A stretch of 64,000 bases of DNA from an uncultured Oscillospiraceae bacterium. Its GTDB lineage: Bacteria > Bacillota > Clostridia > Oscillospirales > Oscillospiraceae. The position numbers and the translations under genes are program-made. The notes beneath the pieces were generated by a model that was not told the DNA's origin, ran no database searches, and saw only the letters and a program-made list of their open reading frames with translations. The DNA lies in the NCBI GenBank assembly GCA_934569045.1, contig CAKTJX010000005.1:15354-79353 (forward strand). The letters run 5' to 3'. Shown piece by piece: positions 25,936 to 34,518 of the stretch. Positions within the stretch are counted from its first letter, which is position 1, and each line of letters opens with the position of its first letter.

Positions 25936-27039
25936 CTATTCCATCAGCTTCCCACGGGAAATCTCCATGGTCTTCCCCAGCTTCGTGAACCTTCCCGGCT
26001 CACAGCAGGTGATAAATACCTGGCCGCTGGTGATCTGGTTCAGCACGAAGTCCTGTCTTTTTTCGTCCAGCTCCGAGAGCACGTCGTCCAGCAGGAGCAC
26101 CGGCTCCTCGCCGAATTCCCGCTTCATCAGGTCCCTCTGGGCCAGCTTTAAGCTGATGGCGGCGGTTCTTGTCTGGCCCTGGGAGCCGTAGGCCTTCAGG
26201 TCGATGCCGGAAAGGGTGATGGTAAAGTCATCCTTGTGGGGGCCCGTCAGACATTGGGCCGACTGGAGCTCCGCCCGGTGGTGGCTCTCCAGGTGGGCAT
26301 TCAGCTGCTCCCGCAGGGTATCCACCGGGGCGAAGGGGTCCGTCACCGTGGAAACCGTCTTGTATTCCAGGTGGAATTCCTCCGCGCCGCCGGAAAACTG
26401 GTCATGAAACCGGGCGGCCTCCCGGCCCAGGGCCTCATAAAACCGGGCCCGGTAGGAGATCAGCAGCGCCCCCACCTGGCACAGCCGGGCGTTGTAGTCC
26501 GGCAGGATGGAGAGCAGGCGGATATCCTCGCCGCAGTCCTTTAAAATCCGGCTTTTCTGCTCCAGAATCCGGTTGTACTCCGTCAGCGCCGCCTCATAGT
26601 TGGGCCGCAGGGCACAGAGCACCGTGTCCCCCAGCCGCCGCCGGGCCGCCGGGCCGCTTTTAAGGATCATTAGATCCTCCGGACAGAACAGCACCGTGGG
26701 CAGCAGGCCGTTTAATTCCCCGGCGCTTTTCTTCTTCACGCCGTTGACCCACAGCTGTCGGGGTCTGCCCCCGGGAAACAGCACCCAGCGGATGGTCTGC
26801 TGCCGCTTCTGGGTGTCAACCAGGCCCTCCAATTCTCCGAATTCTCCGGAAAACAGGATCATTTCCCCGGTTTTCTGGGCCCGGAAGCTTTTCCCGCTGC
26901 CGAGATACTGGATGGCCTCCAGCAGATTGGTCTTCCCCTGGGCATTGCTGCCTACGATCAGATTCACGCCGGGGTCAAAGGAGAAGTGCTCGTCGCCGTA
27001 ATTGCGGTACTGCCGCAGATTCAGCTCACGCAGATGCAT
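25936..27039 (-). CDS. recF: DNA replication/repair protein RecF
   Basis: 367 residues from ATG 27039 (MHLRELNLRQYRNY), the family start; it overlaps the end of the S4 gene by 14 bases. Walker A is VGSNAQGKTNLLEAI, the ABC-type signature region RTAAISLKLAQ, and Walker B VLLLDDVLSELD. It loads RecA at gaps with RecO/RecR. Longer frames upstream lack family residues. Confidence 0.95.
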   Translation of the reverse strand: MHLRELNLRQYRNYGDEHFSFDPGVNLIVGSNAQGKTNLLEAIQYLGSGKSFRAQKTGEMILFSGEFGELEGLVDTQKRQQTIRWVLFPGGRPRQLWVNGVKKKSAGELNGLLPTVLFCPEDLMILKSGPAARRRLGDTVLCALRPNYEAALTEYNRILEQKSRILKDCGEDIRLLSILPDYNARLCQVGALLISYRARFYEALGREAARFHDQFSGGAEEFHLEYKTVSTVTDPFAPVDTLREQLNAHLESHHRAELQSAQCLTGPHKDDFTITLSGIDLKAYGSQGQTRTAAISLKLAQRDLMKREFGEEPVLLLDDVLSELDEKRQDFVLNQITSGQVFITCCEPGRFTKLGKTMEISRGKLME

Positions 27040-27277
27040 GGGAAGATACGCGGTAGCTTTCGCCGTTGAAGCAGAAGCAGTCCCCATCCCGGAGCTTCTT
27101 GCCCCGCATGGTGCACACCTCGCCATTGACGGTGACCAGCCCCTCGGCAATCACCGCCTTGGCCTCCCCTCCGGTGGCGGTGAGCGCCGCGTACTTGAGG
27201 GCCGCTTCCAGCTTGATATATTCCGTTTCAATGGACAGGGGTTTCCAGTCGTCCTTCTTTTTTACGGTTACTTTCAT
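27026..27277 (-). CDS. yaaA: S4-domain RNA-binding protein (YaaA/RlbA type)
   Basis: 83 residues. Opens with IETEYIKLEAALKYAAL and continues AKAVIAEGLVTVNGEVCTMRGKK, a complete S4 fold. Sits between dnaN and recF, as in Bacillus. Relatives bind rRNA during large-subunit assembly. Its stop codon lies inside recF, implying coupled translation. Confidence 0.92.
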   Translation of the reverse strand: MKVTVKKKDDWKPLSIETEYIKLEAALKYAALTATGGEAKAVIAEGLVTVNGEVCTMRGKKLRDGDCFCFNGESYRVSSHASA

Positions 27278-27282
27278 ATTTT

Positions 27283-28389
27283 TTACCCCTTAATTCTTAC
27301 CGGCAGCACCATATAGGCAAAGTCGTATTTCTTATCCACGGGGGTCAGCACGATGGGGCTCAGGCCGTTGGTTAGCTCCAGGGTGACCTCCTCGCTGGGC
27401 ACCGCCCGGAGGGCGTCGATCAGGTAGCGGACGTTGAAGCCGATTTCCGTCTCCTGTCCGTCACCGGCCAGGCTGCACTTGTCCTCCGCCGCACCCAGGG
27501 TGTTGGAGGTCCGCAGCTGCACCTCCTGATCGGAGAATACGCAGCGCACGGGGCTCTTGTTCTTTTCGGAGACGATCAGACCCACGCGCTCCACGCTCTG
27601 GGCAAGATCGGACACATTGGCCACCAGCTTGATGGGGCTGCCGGTGGGCACCACCCGCCGCCAATCCAGGAAGTCGCCCTCCAGCAGACGGCAGACCAGG
27701 GTCGCCGCCCCCACCTGGAAGAGAATGTGCTTGCTGCCAAGCAGGAAGGAAGCCATCTCCTCGCTGTCCGTCAGGATTTTTTCCAGCTCCTTCAGGCCCT
27801 GGGATGGGACCACGAAATTCATCTCTCTTGCCAGGGGCTCCTCCGGATGGTAGGTCCGGCGGGCCAGACGGAAGCCGTCCACGGCCACGGTGGTTACGGC
27901 GGTATCGGAGACCTCAAACTTGACACCGTTGTGGATAGGCCGGGCCTGGTTGTCGGCCACGGCAAAGATGGTGCCGGAGATCAGCTCCTTCAGCTTGTTC
28001 TGAGGAATATGGATGGGCCGCCCATCGTTCACGTCCGGCAGCTCCGGATAGTCCTCCGCGTCCTCGGCGGAAATGGTGAAGGAGGCAAAGCCCGCCCGGA
28101 TGGATACCTTGAATCCGGCATCCACCACCACGGTAACAGGCCCCTCCGGCAGACGGCGGACAATATCGCCAAAGAGCTTGGCCGGCAGAATGCACTCGCC
28201 GGGCTCCACCACGTCGGCATCAATATCATAGGTGATACCGGTTTCCATATTGTAGCCGGTGAGAGAAATGCCATGACCGGCCTTGCAGAGAATGCCCTCA
28301 ATCAGGGAGAGACTGCTTTTTACAGCCACCGTTCTGGAGGCCACATTCAGTCCCTGAAGCAGCATACTTTTTTCACAGGTAAAGCGCAT
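27283..28389 (-). CDS. dnaN: DNA polymerase III beta subunit (sliding clamp)
   Basis: 368 residues with three clamp repeats; conserved SLIEGILCKAGHGISLTGYN in domain I and VLPVRI at the C-terminus beside the peptide-binding groove. It forms the ring that holds polymerase on DNA. Start ATG 28389 follows GGAAAGGAAG. Stands 5 bases from the S4 gene, with a long origin-like gap upstream. Confidence 0.97.
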   Translation of the reverse strand: MRFTCEKSMLLQGLNVASRTVAVKSSLSLIEGILCKAGHGISLTGYNMETGITYDIDADVVEPGECILPAKLFGDIVRRLPEGPVTVVVDAGFKVSIRAGFASFTISAEDAEDYPELPDVNDGRPIHIPQNKLKELISGTIFAVADNQARPIHNGVKFEVSDTAVTTVAVDGFRLARRTYHPEEPLAREMNFVVPSQGLKELEKILTDSEEMASFLLGSKHILFQVGAATLVCRLLEGDFLDWRRVVPTGSPIKLVANVSDLAQSVERVGLIVSEKNKSPVRCVFSDQEVQLRTSNTLGAAEDKCSLAGDGQETEIGFNVRYLIDALRAVPSEEVTLELTNGLSPIVLTPVDKKYDFAYMVLPVRIKG

Positions 28390-28404
28390 GGGGAATCTTC
28401 CTTT

Positions 28405-28640
28405 CCTTGTTTACGATAAAGATATATATATATTTACAGGATATTAGGTAGTAACAGTCGTCGTAGGGGAAATTTATGTGGATAACCTGGGAATGCTTTA
28501 GAGCGTCGGCGAATTTTTGTCCACAGAGGGGTGTGGAAACTTTGAAACCTTTCCACAGGCGCTGTGAAGAAAAATTTTGCCCCAAATTTCTCCACAATTT
28601 ATCCTTCCACATTTCACAGGGGCTGTGGAGAAAATTTGAA
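28405..28640. other. Candidate oriC segment between dnaA and dnaN
   Basis: Contains an AT-rich run (GATATATATATATTTAC, about 28419-28435), a perfect DnaA box TGTGGATAA (28477-28485), TTGTCCACA (28517-28525), and relaxed boxes near 28530, 28553 and 28590-28630. This is the arrangement expected for the downstream half of a split dnaA-flanking origin. Confidence 0.65.
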
Positions 28641-28795
28641 GTAAAAAAAGAGAGAATCAACAGGCAAATGTTGGAGCCGTGCGGCATTTGGGCTGGGCCC
28701 CTTCGGGGGCCATGTTCTTGTCCCGCCAAGAACATGGAGAAGAATGCGGCTCAAGGAGGCGCTGAGGTGTTTGCTCCCGCTTTCCACAGCCGATG

Positions 28796-28862
28796 TTTTT
28801 GAGGAGCGATTGCCCCCGGCAATCGTTAGATTTGATTCGCTGCGCGACGCACCGCCCTCCTT
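28796..28862. repeat. Family B fragment
   Basis: GCGATTGCCCCCGGCAATCG followed by TTGATTCGCTGCGCGACGCA and CCGCCC, modules shared with the other B copies. It lies in the dnaA-dnaN gap. Confidence 0.5.
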
Positions 28863-28935
28863 AAGAATTCTTCCGGCCCGCCATATCCGAATAGGAGGAA
28901 TTTTTTGGATTTTATAATTTGGAGAATCCAAGAGA

Positions 28936-29070
28936 AGCCTCGCAGAGTTTGCCGCCCGCAGGCGGCAAAGAAATTGAGATCATTTTTTGTCAGGGCGTGT
29001 ACCTGACAAAAAATACTTCTCAGGCTGCAAGTGTACGCCCGAAAGGGCGTGCGCGCAGCAGCCTGCATCC
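28936..29070 (-). repeat. Family D repeat, copy 2
   Basis: Inverted copy of 14978-15111: AGCCTCGCAGAGTTTGCCGC, then TTTTTTGTCAGG/CCTGACAAAAAA and GCGCGCAGCAGCCTGCAT. It ends 35 bases from the dnaA stop. Confidence 0.75.
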
Positions 29071-29104
29071 CCTTCAATCAAATGGCCAACGGCCATTTGA
29101 TTGA

Positions 29105-30421
29105 CTAAAGGCAGGCATTGATATTCGCCGTAATGGTCTGAATATTCTCCTGAATGGTCTTATCCCCGTTCTTCAGCGCCACCTCAACCTTGCGGATGGC
29201 GTAGAGGACAGTGGAGTGGTCCTTGGCGAATTCCTTGCCGATGTCCGGCAGGGACAGATTGGTGAGCTTGCGGATGAGGTACATGGCCATCTGTCTGGCC
29301 TCGGCTACGCCCTTGTTTTTCAGGGTGCCCCGGAGGACATTTTCGTCCACGGAGTAGAACTTGCACACCTGGCTGATGATCAGGCTGGGGGTGGGCAGGG
29401 CGTTGCCCTCGGATTTGAACATGTCATCAATGGCCCGGGAAACGTTTGCCAGGTCCAGGGGCATATTGTTCAGATCCCGGTAGGCCAGAATCTTCTTCAC
29501 CGTGCCCTCCAGCTGCCGGACGTTGTTGGTGACGTTGACGGCAATGTAGTTCAGTACATCGTCAGAAAGGGTGAGCCCCAGACTCTTGGCCTTGTTTTTC
29601 AGGATTGCCATTCTGGTTTCGTAATCCGGGGGCTGAATGTCGGCAAGCAGGCCCCACTCAAAACGGGTCCGCAGCCGGTCCTCCAGGGTGAGCATATCGC
29701 TGGGCTTCCGGTCGGAGGTCATGACGATCTGCTTGTGCTCCTCGTAGAGCTTGTTGAAGGTATGGAAGAACTCCTCCTGGGTGGATTCCTTGCCGGCGAT
29801 AAACTGAATATCATCGATAAGGAACAGGTCGCTTTCCCGGTATTTGCTCCGGAATTCGATATTTTTGCCGTTTGCAATGGCGGCGATCAACTCATTGGTG
29901 AATTCGTCGCCCTTGATGTAGACGATGTTGGCGTTGGGGTTCTGCTTGCGGATGCCGTTGGCGATGGCGTAGAGCAGGTGGGTCTTGCCCACACCGGCGG
30001 GGCCATAGATGAACAGGGGATTGTACACCTGTCCCGGGGTTTTGGAGACGGCAATGGCCGCGGAGTGGGCGAACCGGTTGGAGGGGCCCACAACAAAGTT
30101 ATCGAAGGTAAACTGGGGGTTAAAATCCATGGACGGCGCGGCGGCCTTGCCCTTATTGAGATAGTTTTCCCGTTCTTCGTCTCCGAAAACCAGAAGCTTG
30201 GCATCGGAATTAAAAATTTCTTTCAGGGCATCCTGCACATAGTCGGTGCACCGGCGGCGGATGATCTCCCGGCGGAAATCAGAAGGGGAGTAGAGGATCA
30301 GGTTGTTCTCGTTGAGCTCCACCACTTCCGCGTCGTCAAACCAGGCGGAGACCGTCACCGCGCCCAGCCGCTCTTCCATGTGACTGAGGATCTTTGCCCA
30401 AACATAGGCAGATGAATACAT
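29105..30421 (-). CDS. dnaA: Chromosomal replication initiator DnaA
   Basis: 438 residues. Domain I (1-80), short linker, AAA+ domain with Walker A GPAGVGKTHLLYA at about 140-152 and Walker B LFLIDDIQFIAGKE, and domain IV with the DnaA signature FAKDHSTVLYAIRKVE for box binding. It opens oriC and regulates its own gene. DnaA boxes lie both upstream (30737-30766, 30918-30926) and downstream of the gene. The promoter is about 300 bases upstream and a family A repeat sits in the leader. Confidence 0.98.
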   Translation of the reverse strand: MYSSAYVWAKILSHMEERLGAVTVSAWFDDAEVVELNENNLILYSPSDFRREIIRRRCTDYVQDALKEIFNSDAKLLVFGDEERENYLNKGKAAAPSMDFNPQFTFDNFVVGPSNRFAHSAAIAVSKTPGQVYNPLFIYGPAGVGKTHLLYAIANGIRKQNPNANIVYIKGDEFTNELIAAIANGKNIEFRSKYRESDLFLIDDIQFIAGKESTQEEFFHTFNKLYEEHKQIVMTSDRKPSDMLTLEDRLRTRFEWGLLADIQPPDYETRMAILKNKAKSLGLTLSDDVLNYIAVNVTNNVRQLEGTVKKILAYRDLNNMPLDLANVSRAIDDMFKSEGNALPTPSLIISQVCKFYSVDENVLRGTLKNKGVAEARQMAMYLIRKLTNLSLPDIGKEFAKDHSTVLYAIRKVEVALKNGDKTIQENIQTITANINACL

Positions 30422-30525
30422 ATTGCGCTCCTCTCTATCTTTTCTATATTTCTCCCCAAGGGTTTTCTAAATACAAATCCGCCGAAGGACCCAGTTGAAC
30501 AGAACGTTGAAGAATTCCGGGGCTC

Positions 30526-30625
30526 GTAGGGGCGGCTACCAGCCGCCCGCCCACTTCCGGGTTCTCACGGTTTCTTGAAACGATGCGGGTTCGGTATTCT
30601 CCGGGCGGCTAATAGCCGCCCCTAC
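30526..30625. repeat. Family A repeat, copy 6, in the dnaA leader
   Basis: 100-base core lying between the dnaA promoter and its start codon, so it would be transcribed as a double hairpin in the 5' UTR. Confidence 0.85.
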
Positions 30626-30724
30626 ATGGCTCAAATAGGAATCGGTATTTTGAAAATATGAGGAATGGCCGCCGCGGCTTCCCGTTGCGGGAAGCCTAGA
30701 GCACCGCATAATATTTCATCCTCT

Positions 30725-30766
30725 ATTGTAGCACATTTTTCCACAGATTACAACCACTTTTCCACA
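30725..30766 (-). promoter_or_regulatory. dnaA promoter with DnaA boxes
   Basis: Minus strand TTGTAA (30748-30753), 17-base spacer, TACAAT (30725-30730). TTTTCCACA boxes at 30737-30745 (in the spacer) and 30758-30766 (upstream) suggest autoregulation. Confidence 0.6.
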
Positions 30767-30844
30767 GGCATTGTATGGAAAGGATGAACAAATCCGCGGC
30801 CGAATCCGGCCCAATCTTTGCCCCCGGTTAGAAGAAGTTCCCTC

Positions 30845-30873
30845 TTGACCCCGGCAGACCCCTATGCTATAGT
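30845..30873 (+). promoter_or_regulatory. Promoter of the YitT-family gene
   Basis: TTGACC (30845-30850), 17-base spacer, TATAGT (30868-30873). Divergent from dnaA; another TTTTCCACA at 30918-30926 lies in the leader. Confidence 0.65.
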
Positions 30874-30962
30874 ATTGTATCAATAAATGCTTTTCCGGTC
30901 AAATCGGGCCTTCCCGGTTTTCCACAATCCATATTACGAATACATAGAGGTTTTTGCCCAAA

Positions 30963-31883
30963 ATGCGGAATCTGAAACGTGCCTGGACCTATCTGGTGAT
31001 CGCCGCCGCGGCTATACTGGCGGCGCTGAATTATGAGCTTTTCGTGTTTCCCAACGCATTTGCCCCCTCCGGGCTCAACGGCATCTGTACCATGATCCAG
31101 TACGTCAGCGGGGTCAGCGTGGGCTATTTAAGCCTGCTGATCAATATTCCGCTGGCGCTCATCGTCTATTTTAAGGTCAGTAAGCCCATCGCCCTGCGGA
31201 GCATGGTCTACGTGGTGGTGTTCTCCGTGGGCCTGCTGGTGCTGGACAAGGTGGATTTGTCCCGGTTTGCCTATTCCACCACCACGGGCACCAGCCATAT
31301 TTTAGGCCCCCTGACCGCCGGCATCATCATGGGCTATATCTACGCCATTCTGATGAAGGCCAGCGCCTACACCGGCGGCACGGATTTCGTGGCGGCCATC
31401 ATCCACAGCAAAAACACGGAAAAAAGCGTCTATGGCCTCAGCTTCATTATGAACGCCCTGGTGGCCATCGCCAGCTATTTTGTCTATGATTACAAGGTGG
31501 AGCCGGTGCTGCTGTGCATCCTCTATTCCTTCGCCTCCACCAATATGGCGGAGCGCTTCCTGAAAAACGGCCGCAGCGCCGTGCGCTTTGAGATCATCAC
31601 CAACTACCCGGACGAGCTGTCTCGAGACATTATTGAGAAGCTCCACCACACGGCAACGGTCTTCCCGGCTACGGGCATGTACCTGGACAAAAAGGTTTCC
31701 ATCGTCATGTGCGTGGTGAACAAAACCCAGGTGGCCCCCCTGACCGCCATCATCGGCAAATACCCCCATACCTTCGCCGTCATGAATATGGTCAGCGAGG
31801 TCATGGGCAACTTCCACAGCTATTCCAAGGACGGCAAGGAGCTGGTAACCTTGCTTGACCAGGGAGACGGGAAGACGGTGTAG
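30963..31883 (+). CDS. YitT-family membrane protein with DUF2179 domain
   Basis: 306 residues from ATG 30963; a TTG at 30954 is possible but only 3 bases from the AGAGG site. Five to six membrane helices fill about residues 10-200 (YEFLFVFPNAFAPSG-type N-terminus, GGTDFVAAIIH), then a soluble DUF2179 domain to the end with ATGMYLDKKVSIVMCVV. Transported substrate, if any, is unknown. It is the first rightward gene past dnaA, where rpmH usually lies in other genomes. Confidence 0.88.
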   Translation: MRNLKRAWTYLVIAAAAILAALNYELFVFPNAFAPSGLNGICTMIQYVSGVSVGYLSLLINIPLALIVYFKVSKPIALRSMVYVVVFSVGLLVLDKVDLSRFAYSTTTGTSHILGPLTAGIIMGYIYAILMKASAYTGGTDFVAAIIHSKNTEKSVYGLSFIMNALVAIASYFVYDYKVEPVLLCILYSFASTNMAERFLKNGRSAVRFEIITNYPDELSRDIIEKLHHTATVFPATGMYLDKKVSIVMCVVNKTQVAPLTAIIGKYPHTFAVMNMVSEVMGNFHSYSKDGKELVTLLDQGDGKTV

Positions 31884-31967
31884 GCGGAAGGGCCGTTCGG
31901 TGTGAGGAATAACGCGGGCGAGTTTGTAATTGCGGAATTGGTAATGCAAATCAATAGTTGAGGGCCC

Positions 31968-32067
31968 GTAGGGGCGGCTACCAGCCGCCCGGAGACGACT
32001 TGGCTTGAGCGTTTGGTCTTGACTGCCTACTTACGATACCTTCCGGGCGGCTGATAGCCGCCCCTAC
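31968..32067. repeat. Family A repeat, copy 7
   Basis: 100-base core, with left outer arm AATGCAAATCAATAG (31943). It fills the gap between the YitT-family gene and guaB. Confidence 0.85.
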
Positions 32068-32165
32068 GAGACTCAAAAAGGTTAAAACGCTCAAAATATC
32101 TGTGAGATAGCGTCTATTCAATTATCCATTTCAATAGAGAAGAATTCTAAGGAGGAAAATGAACC

Positions 32166-33671
32166 ATGGCATATTACTACCCCGAACCCAGCCATACCTT
32201 CAGCGAGTACCTTCTGGTGCCCGGCTACACGTCTGAGGACTGCGTCCCGGATCGGGTGAGCCTGCGCACGCCCCTGGTCAAGTACCGCAAGGGGCAGGAG
32301 GAGCCCGCCATCTCCCTGAACATTCCTTTGACCAGCGCCGTGATGCAGTCCGTGTCCAACGACACCCTGGCCATCGCCCTGGCCAAGGAGGGCGGCATCA
32401 GCTTTATCTATGGCTCCCAGTCCATCGAGAGCCAGGCGGCCATGGTATCCAAGGTCAAGCACCACAAGGCCGGCTTTGTCACCTCCGCCTCCAACCTGAC
32501 CCCGGAAAACACCCTGGCGGATGTGCTGGCGCTGAAGGCAGCCAACGGCTTCTCCACCGTGGCCATCACCGATGACGGCACCGCCAACGGTAAGCTCCTG
32601 GGCATCGTCTCCAGCCGGGATTACCGGGTCAGCCGCATGGACCCCGGCGACAAGGTGGCAACCTTCATGACCCCCCGGGAGAAGCTGATCACCGCCCCCG
32701 CGGAGACCACCCTGAAGGAAGCCAACGACATCATCTGGGAGAACAAGCTGAACAGCCTGCCCATTGTGGACGGGAATGACCACCTGCTGTATTTCGTCTT
32801 CCGCAAGGACTACGCCTCCCACAAGGCCAACCCCCTGGAACTGCTGGACAGCCAGAAGCGCTACCTCGTGGGCGCGGGCATCAATACCCGGGACTACGCG
32901 CAGCGGATTCCCGCCCTGCTGGAGGCAGGTGTGGATGTGCTGGTCATCGACTCCTCCGAGGGCTACACCTGCTGGCAGAAGAAGACCATCGAGTGGGTCC
33001 GCAAGACCTACGGCGACACCGTGAAGATCGGCGCGGGCAACGTGGTGGACCGGGACGGCTTCCGGTTCCTGGCGGAGGCCGGGGCGGACTTTGTAAAGGT
33101 CGGCATCGGCGGCGGCTCCATCTGCATCACCCGGGAGACCAAGGGCATCGGCCGGGGCCAGGCCACGGCCCTGATCGAGGTGGCGGCGGCCAGAGATCAG
33201 TACTTCCAGGAGACCGGGGTCTATGTGCCCATCTGCTCTGACGGCGGCATTGTCCACGACTACCACATGACTTTGGCCCTGGCCATGGGCGCGGATTTCC
33301 TGATGCTGGGCCGCTATTTCGCCCGGTTCGACGAGGGCCCCACCCCCAAGATCATGGTGGGCGGCGCTTATATGAAGGAATACTGGGGCGAGGGCAGCAA
33401 CCGGGCCCGGAACTGGCAGCGCTACGACCTGGGCGGCGCTACCAAGCTAAGCTTTGAAGAGGGCGTGGATTCCTACGTCACCTACGCCGGCCCCCTCCAC
33501 GACAACGTGGAAGCGTCCCTCTACAAGGTCAAGTCCACCATGTGCAACGTAGGCGTCACCAACATCCCCGACCTCCAGCGGGACGCCAAGCTGACCCTGG
33601 TCTCCTCCGTCTCCATCGTAGAGGGCGGCTACCACGACGTCACCCTGCGGTCTTCCAGTCAGGCGAAGTAA
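32166..33671 (+). CDS. guaB: IMP dehydrogenase, Tritrichomonas foetus-like subtype
   Basis: 501 residues, ATG after AAGGAGG. Oxidises IMP to XMP with NAD+, the committed step to GMP. Catalytic Cys320 in [21 protein letters not shown] domains occupy roughly residues 100-220 ([21 protein letters not shown]); the flap side has [20 protein letters not shown] and [15 protein letters not shown]. From memory these blocks, and most of the chain, are closest to the protozoan T. foetus enzyme and differ from the usual bacterial flap. The gene stands alone with its own terminator. Confidence 0.93.
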   Translation: MAYYYPEPSHTFSEYLLVPGYTSEDCVPDRVSLRTPLVKYRKGQEEPAISLNIPLTSAVMQSVSNDTLAIALAKEGGISFIYGSQSIESQAAMVSKVKHHKAGFVTSASNLTPENTLADVLALKAANGFSTVAITDDGTANGKLLGIVSSRDYRVSRMDPGDKVATFMTPREKLITAPAETTLKEANDIIWENKLNSLPIVDGNDHLLYFVFRKDYASHKANPLELLDSQKRYLVGAGINTRDYAQRIPALLEAGVDVLVIDSSEGYTCWQKKTIEWVRKTYGDTVKIGAGNVVDRDGFRFLAEAGADFVKVGIGGGSICITRETKGIGRGQATALIEVAAARDQYFQETGVYVPICSDGGIVHDYHMTLALAMGADFLMLGRYFARFDEGPTPKIMVGGAYMKEYWGEGSNRARNWQRYDLGGATKLSFEEGVDSYVTYAGPLHDNVEASLYKVKSTMCNVGVTNIPDLQRDAKLTLVSSVSIVEGGYHDVTLRSSSQAK

Positions 33672-33689
33672 GAACGACAAATCACAAAA

Positions 33690-33723
33690 CCCCCGCGGCA
33701 GAACACGCCGCGGGGTTTTTTTG
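33690..33723 (+). terminator. Terminator after guaB
   Basis: 9-bp stem CCCCGCGGC / GCCGCGGGG followed by seven T. Confidence 0.92.
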
Positions 33724-33838
33724 TCGGAATTTGTCGATGCCTTTTTCTTGTGTCAGGCGGGGATGTGGGTAGAATAAAAGAGGCGATAAATTGGGGTTTG
33801 TTGGACAGCCCCGTTGAACGTATACCCTAAAAAGAAAG

Positions 33839-33988
33839 GGGGCTGTTGCAAAATAGTAAACCCGTAGGGGCGGCTATTAGCCGCCCGCCGACTTTCGGGA
33901 CAGAGCGCATCCATCAAATGCGCAATTCCGTGAGATCGCGGGCGGCTGGTAGCCGCCCCTACAAAAATGCTTATTTTGCAACAGCCCC
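33839..33988 (+). mobile_element. Family C MITE-like element, copy 4 (150 bp)
   Basis: 150-base unit framed by an outer inverted pair, TTGAACGTATACCC (33814) and GGGTATACGTTCAA (34000). The C element therefore sits inside, or is the centre of, a ~200-bp larger palindromic unit. Nothing else is seen in 33724-34062. Confidence 0.85.
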
Positions 33989-34062
33989 TTTCGCTCCGGG
34001 GGTATACGTTCAACCGGGCGCTCTATTGCTTGGACAAACTCCAATTTATGAATTTACGGCCT

Positions 34063-34407
34063 CTATTCCTCTCCCCGGTTCCTCCGCAGACTTTCCTTCA
34101 GCGCCTTGACCGTATCTGCAATGATCTTTGTCTCCGTGGTGTCGCAGTCGGCTACCAGGTTGGTGAGCCAGTTGTTGACAATTGGGCGGGCCTGCGGGAT
34201 TTCCTTGCAGAGAATCTCATCGGCAGAGCAGTCCAGGTAGTTGATGATCGCCAGAAAAACTTTCAGCGATACGGTTCCGGCCCCTGTTTCCAGATGGCTG
34301 ATATGGGTCACACCTACCCCGGCTGCCTCGGCAAGCTGTTCCTGGGTAACACCCTTTTGCAGCCGAATACGACGAATTTGATAGCCGATGCTTGCGTAGT
34401 CGATCAT
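34063..34407 (-). CDS. XRE-family helix-turn-helix regulator
   Basis: 114 residues. The HTH lies at about 8-62 (IRRIRLQKGVTQEQLAEAAG, then VTHISHLETGAGTVSLKVF), followed by a short helical C-terminal part. Divergent from the small exported protein gene at 34519. The shared 111-base gap carries palindromes that could be its operators, so it probably controls itself and its neighbour. Start ATG 34407 follows AAGGAGGCC. Confidence 0.85.
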   Translation of the reverse strand: MIDYASIGYQIRRIRLQKGVTQEQLAEAAGVGVTHISHLETGAGTVSLKVFLAIINYLDCSADEILCKEIPQARPIVNNWLTNLVADCDTTETKIIADTVKALKESLRRNRGEE

Positions 34408-34429
34408 ACAATGCAGGCCTCCTTTTTGA

Positions 34430-34492
34430 ATACATGCATTGTATGTGCAATTTGAATCTGTTATAATATTCTAAAAATGCAAATGCATTTTT
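34430..34492. promoter_or_regulatory. Candidate operators for the XRE regulator
   Basis: Two inverted repeats built on TGCAT: ATACA-TGCAT-TGTAT (34430-34444, overlapping the -35) and AAAAATGCA-AA-TGCATTTTT (34473-34492, just after the -10). Confidence 0.55.
34439..34467 (+). promoter_or_regulatory. Promoter of the small exported protein gene
   Basis: TTGTAT (34439-34444), 17-base spacer, TATAAT (34462-34467). Confidence 0.75.
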
Positions 34493-34518
34493 AATTCAAT
34501 AAGAAAGAGGAAATCAAA

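Noticed and set aside
33724..33838. A gene between guaB and family C copy 4
   Set aside because: No frame with a start, ribosome binding site and plausible length; only repeat-flank sequence is visible.
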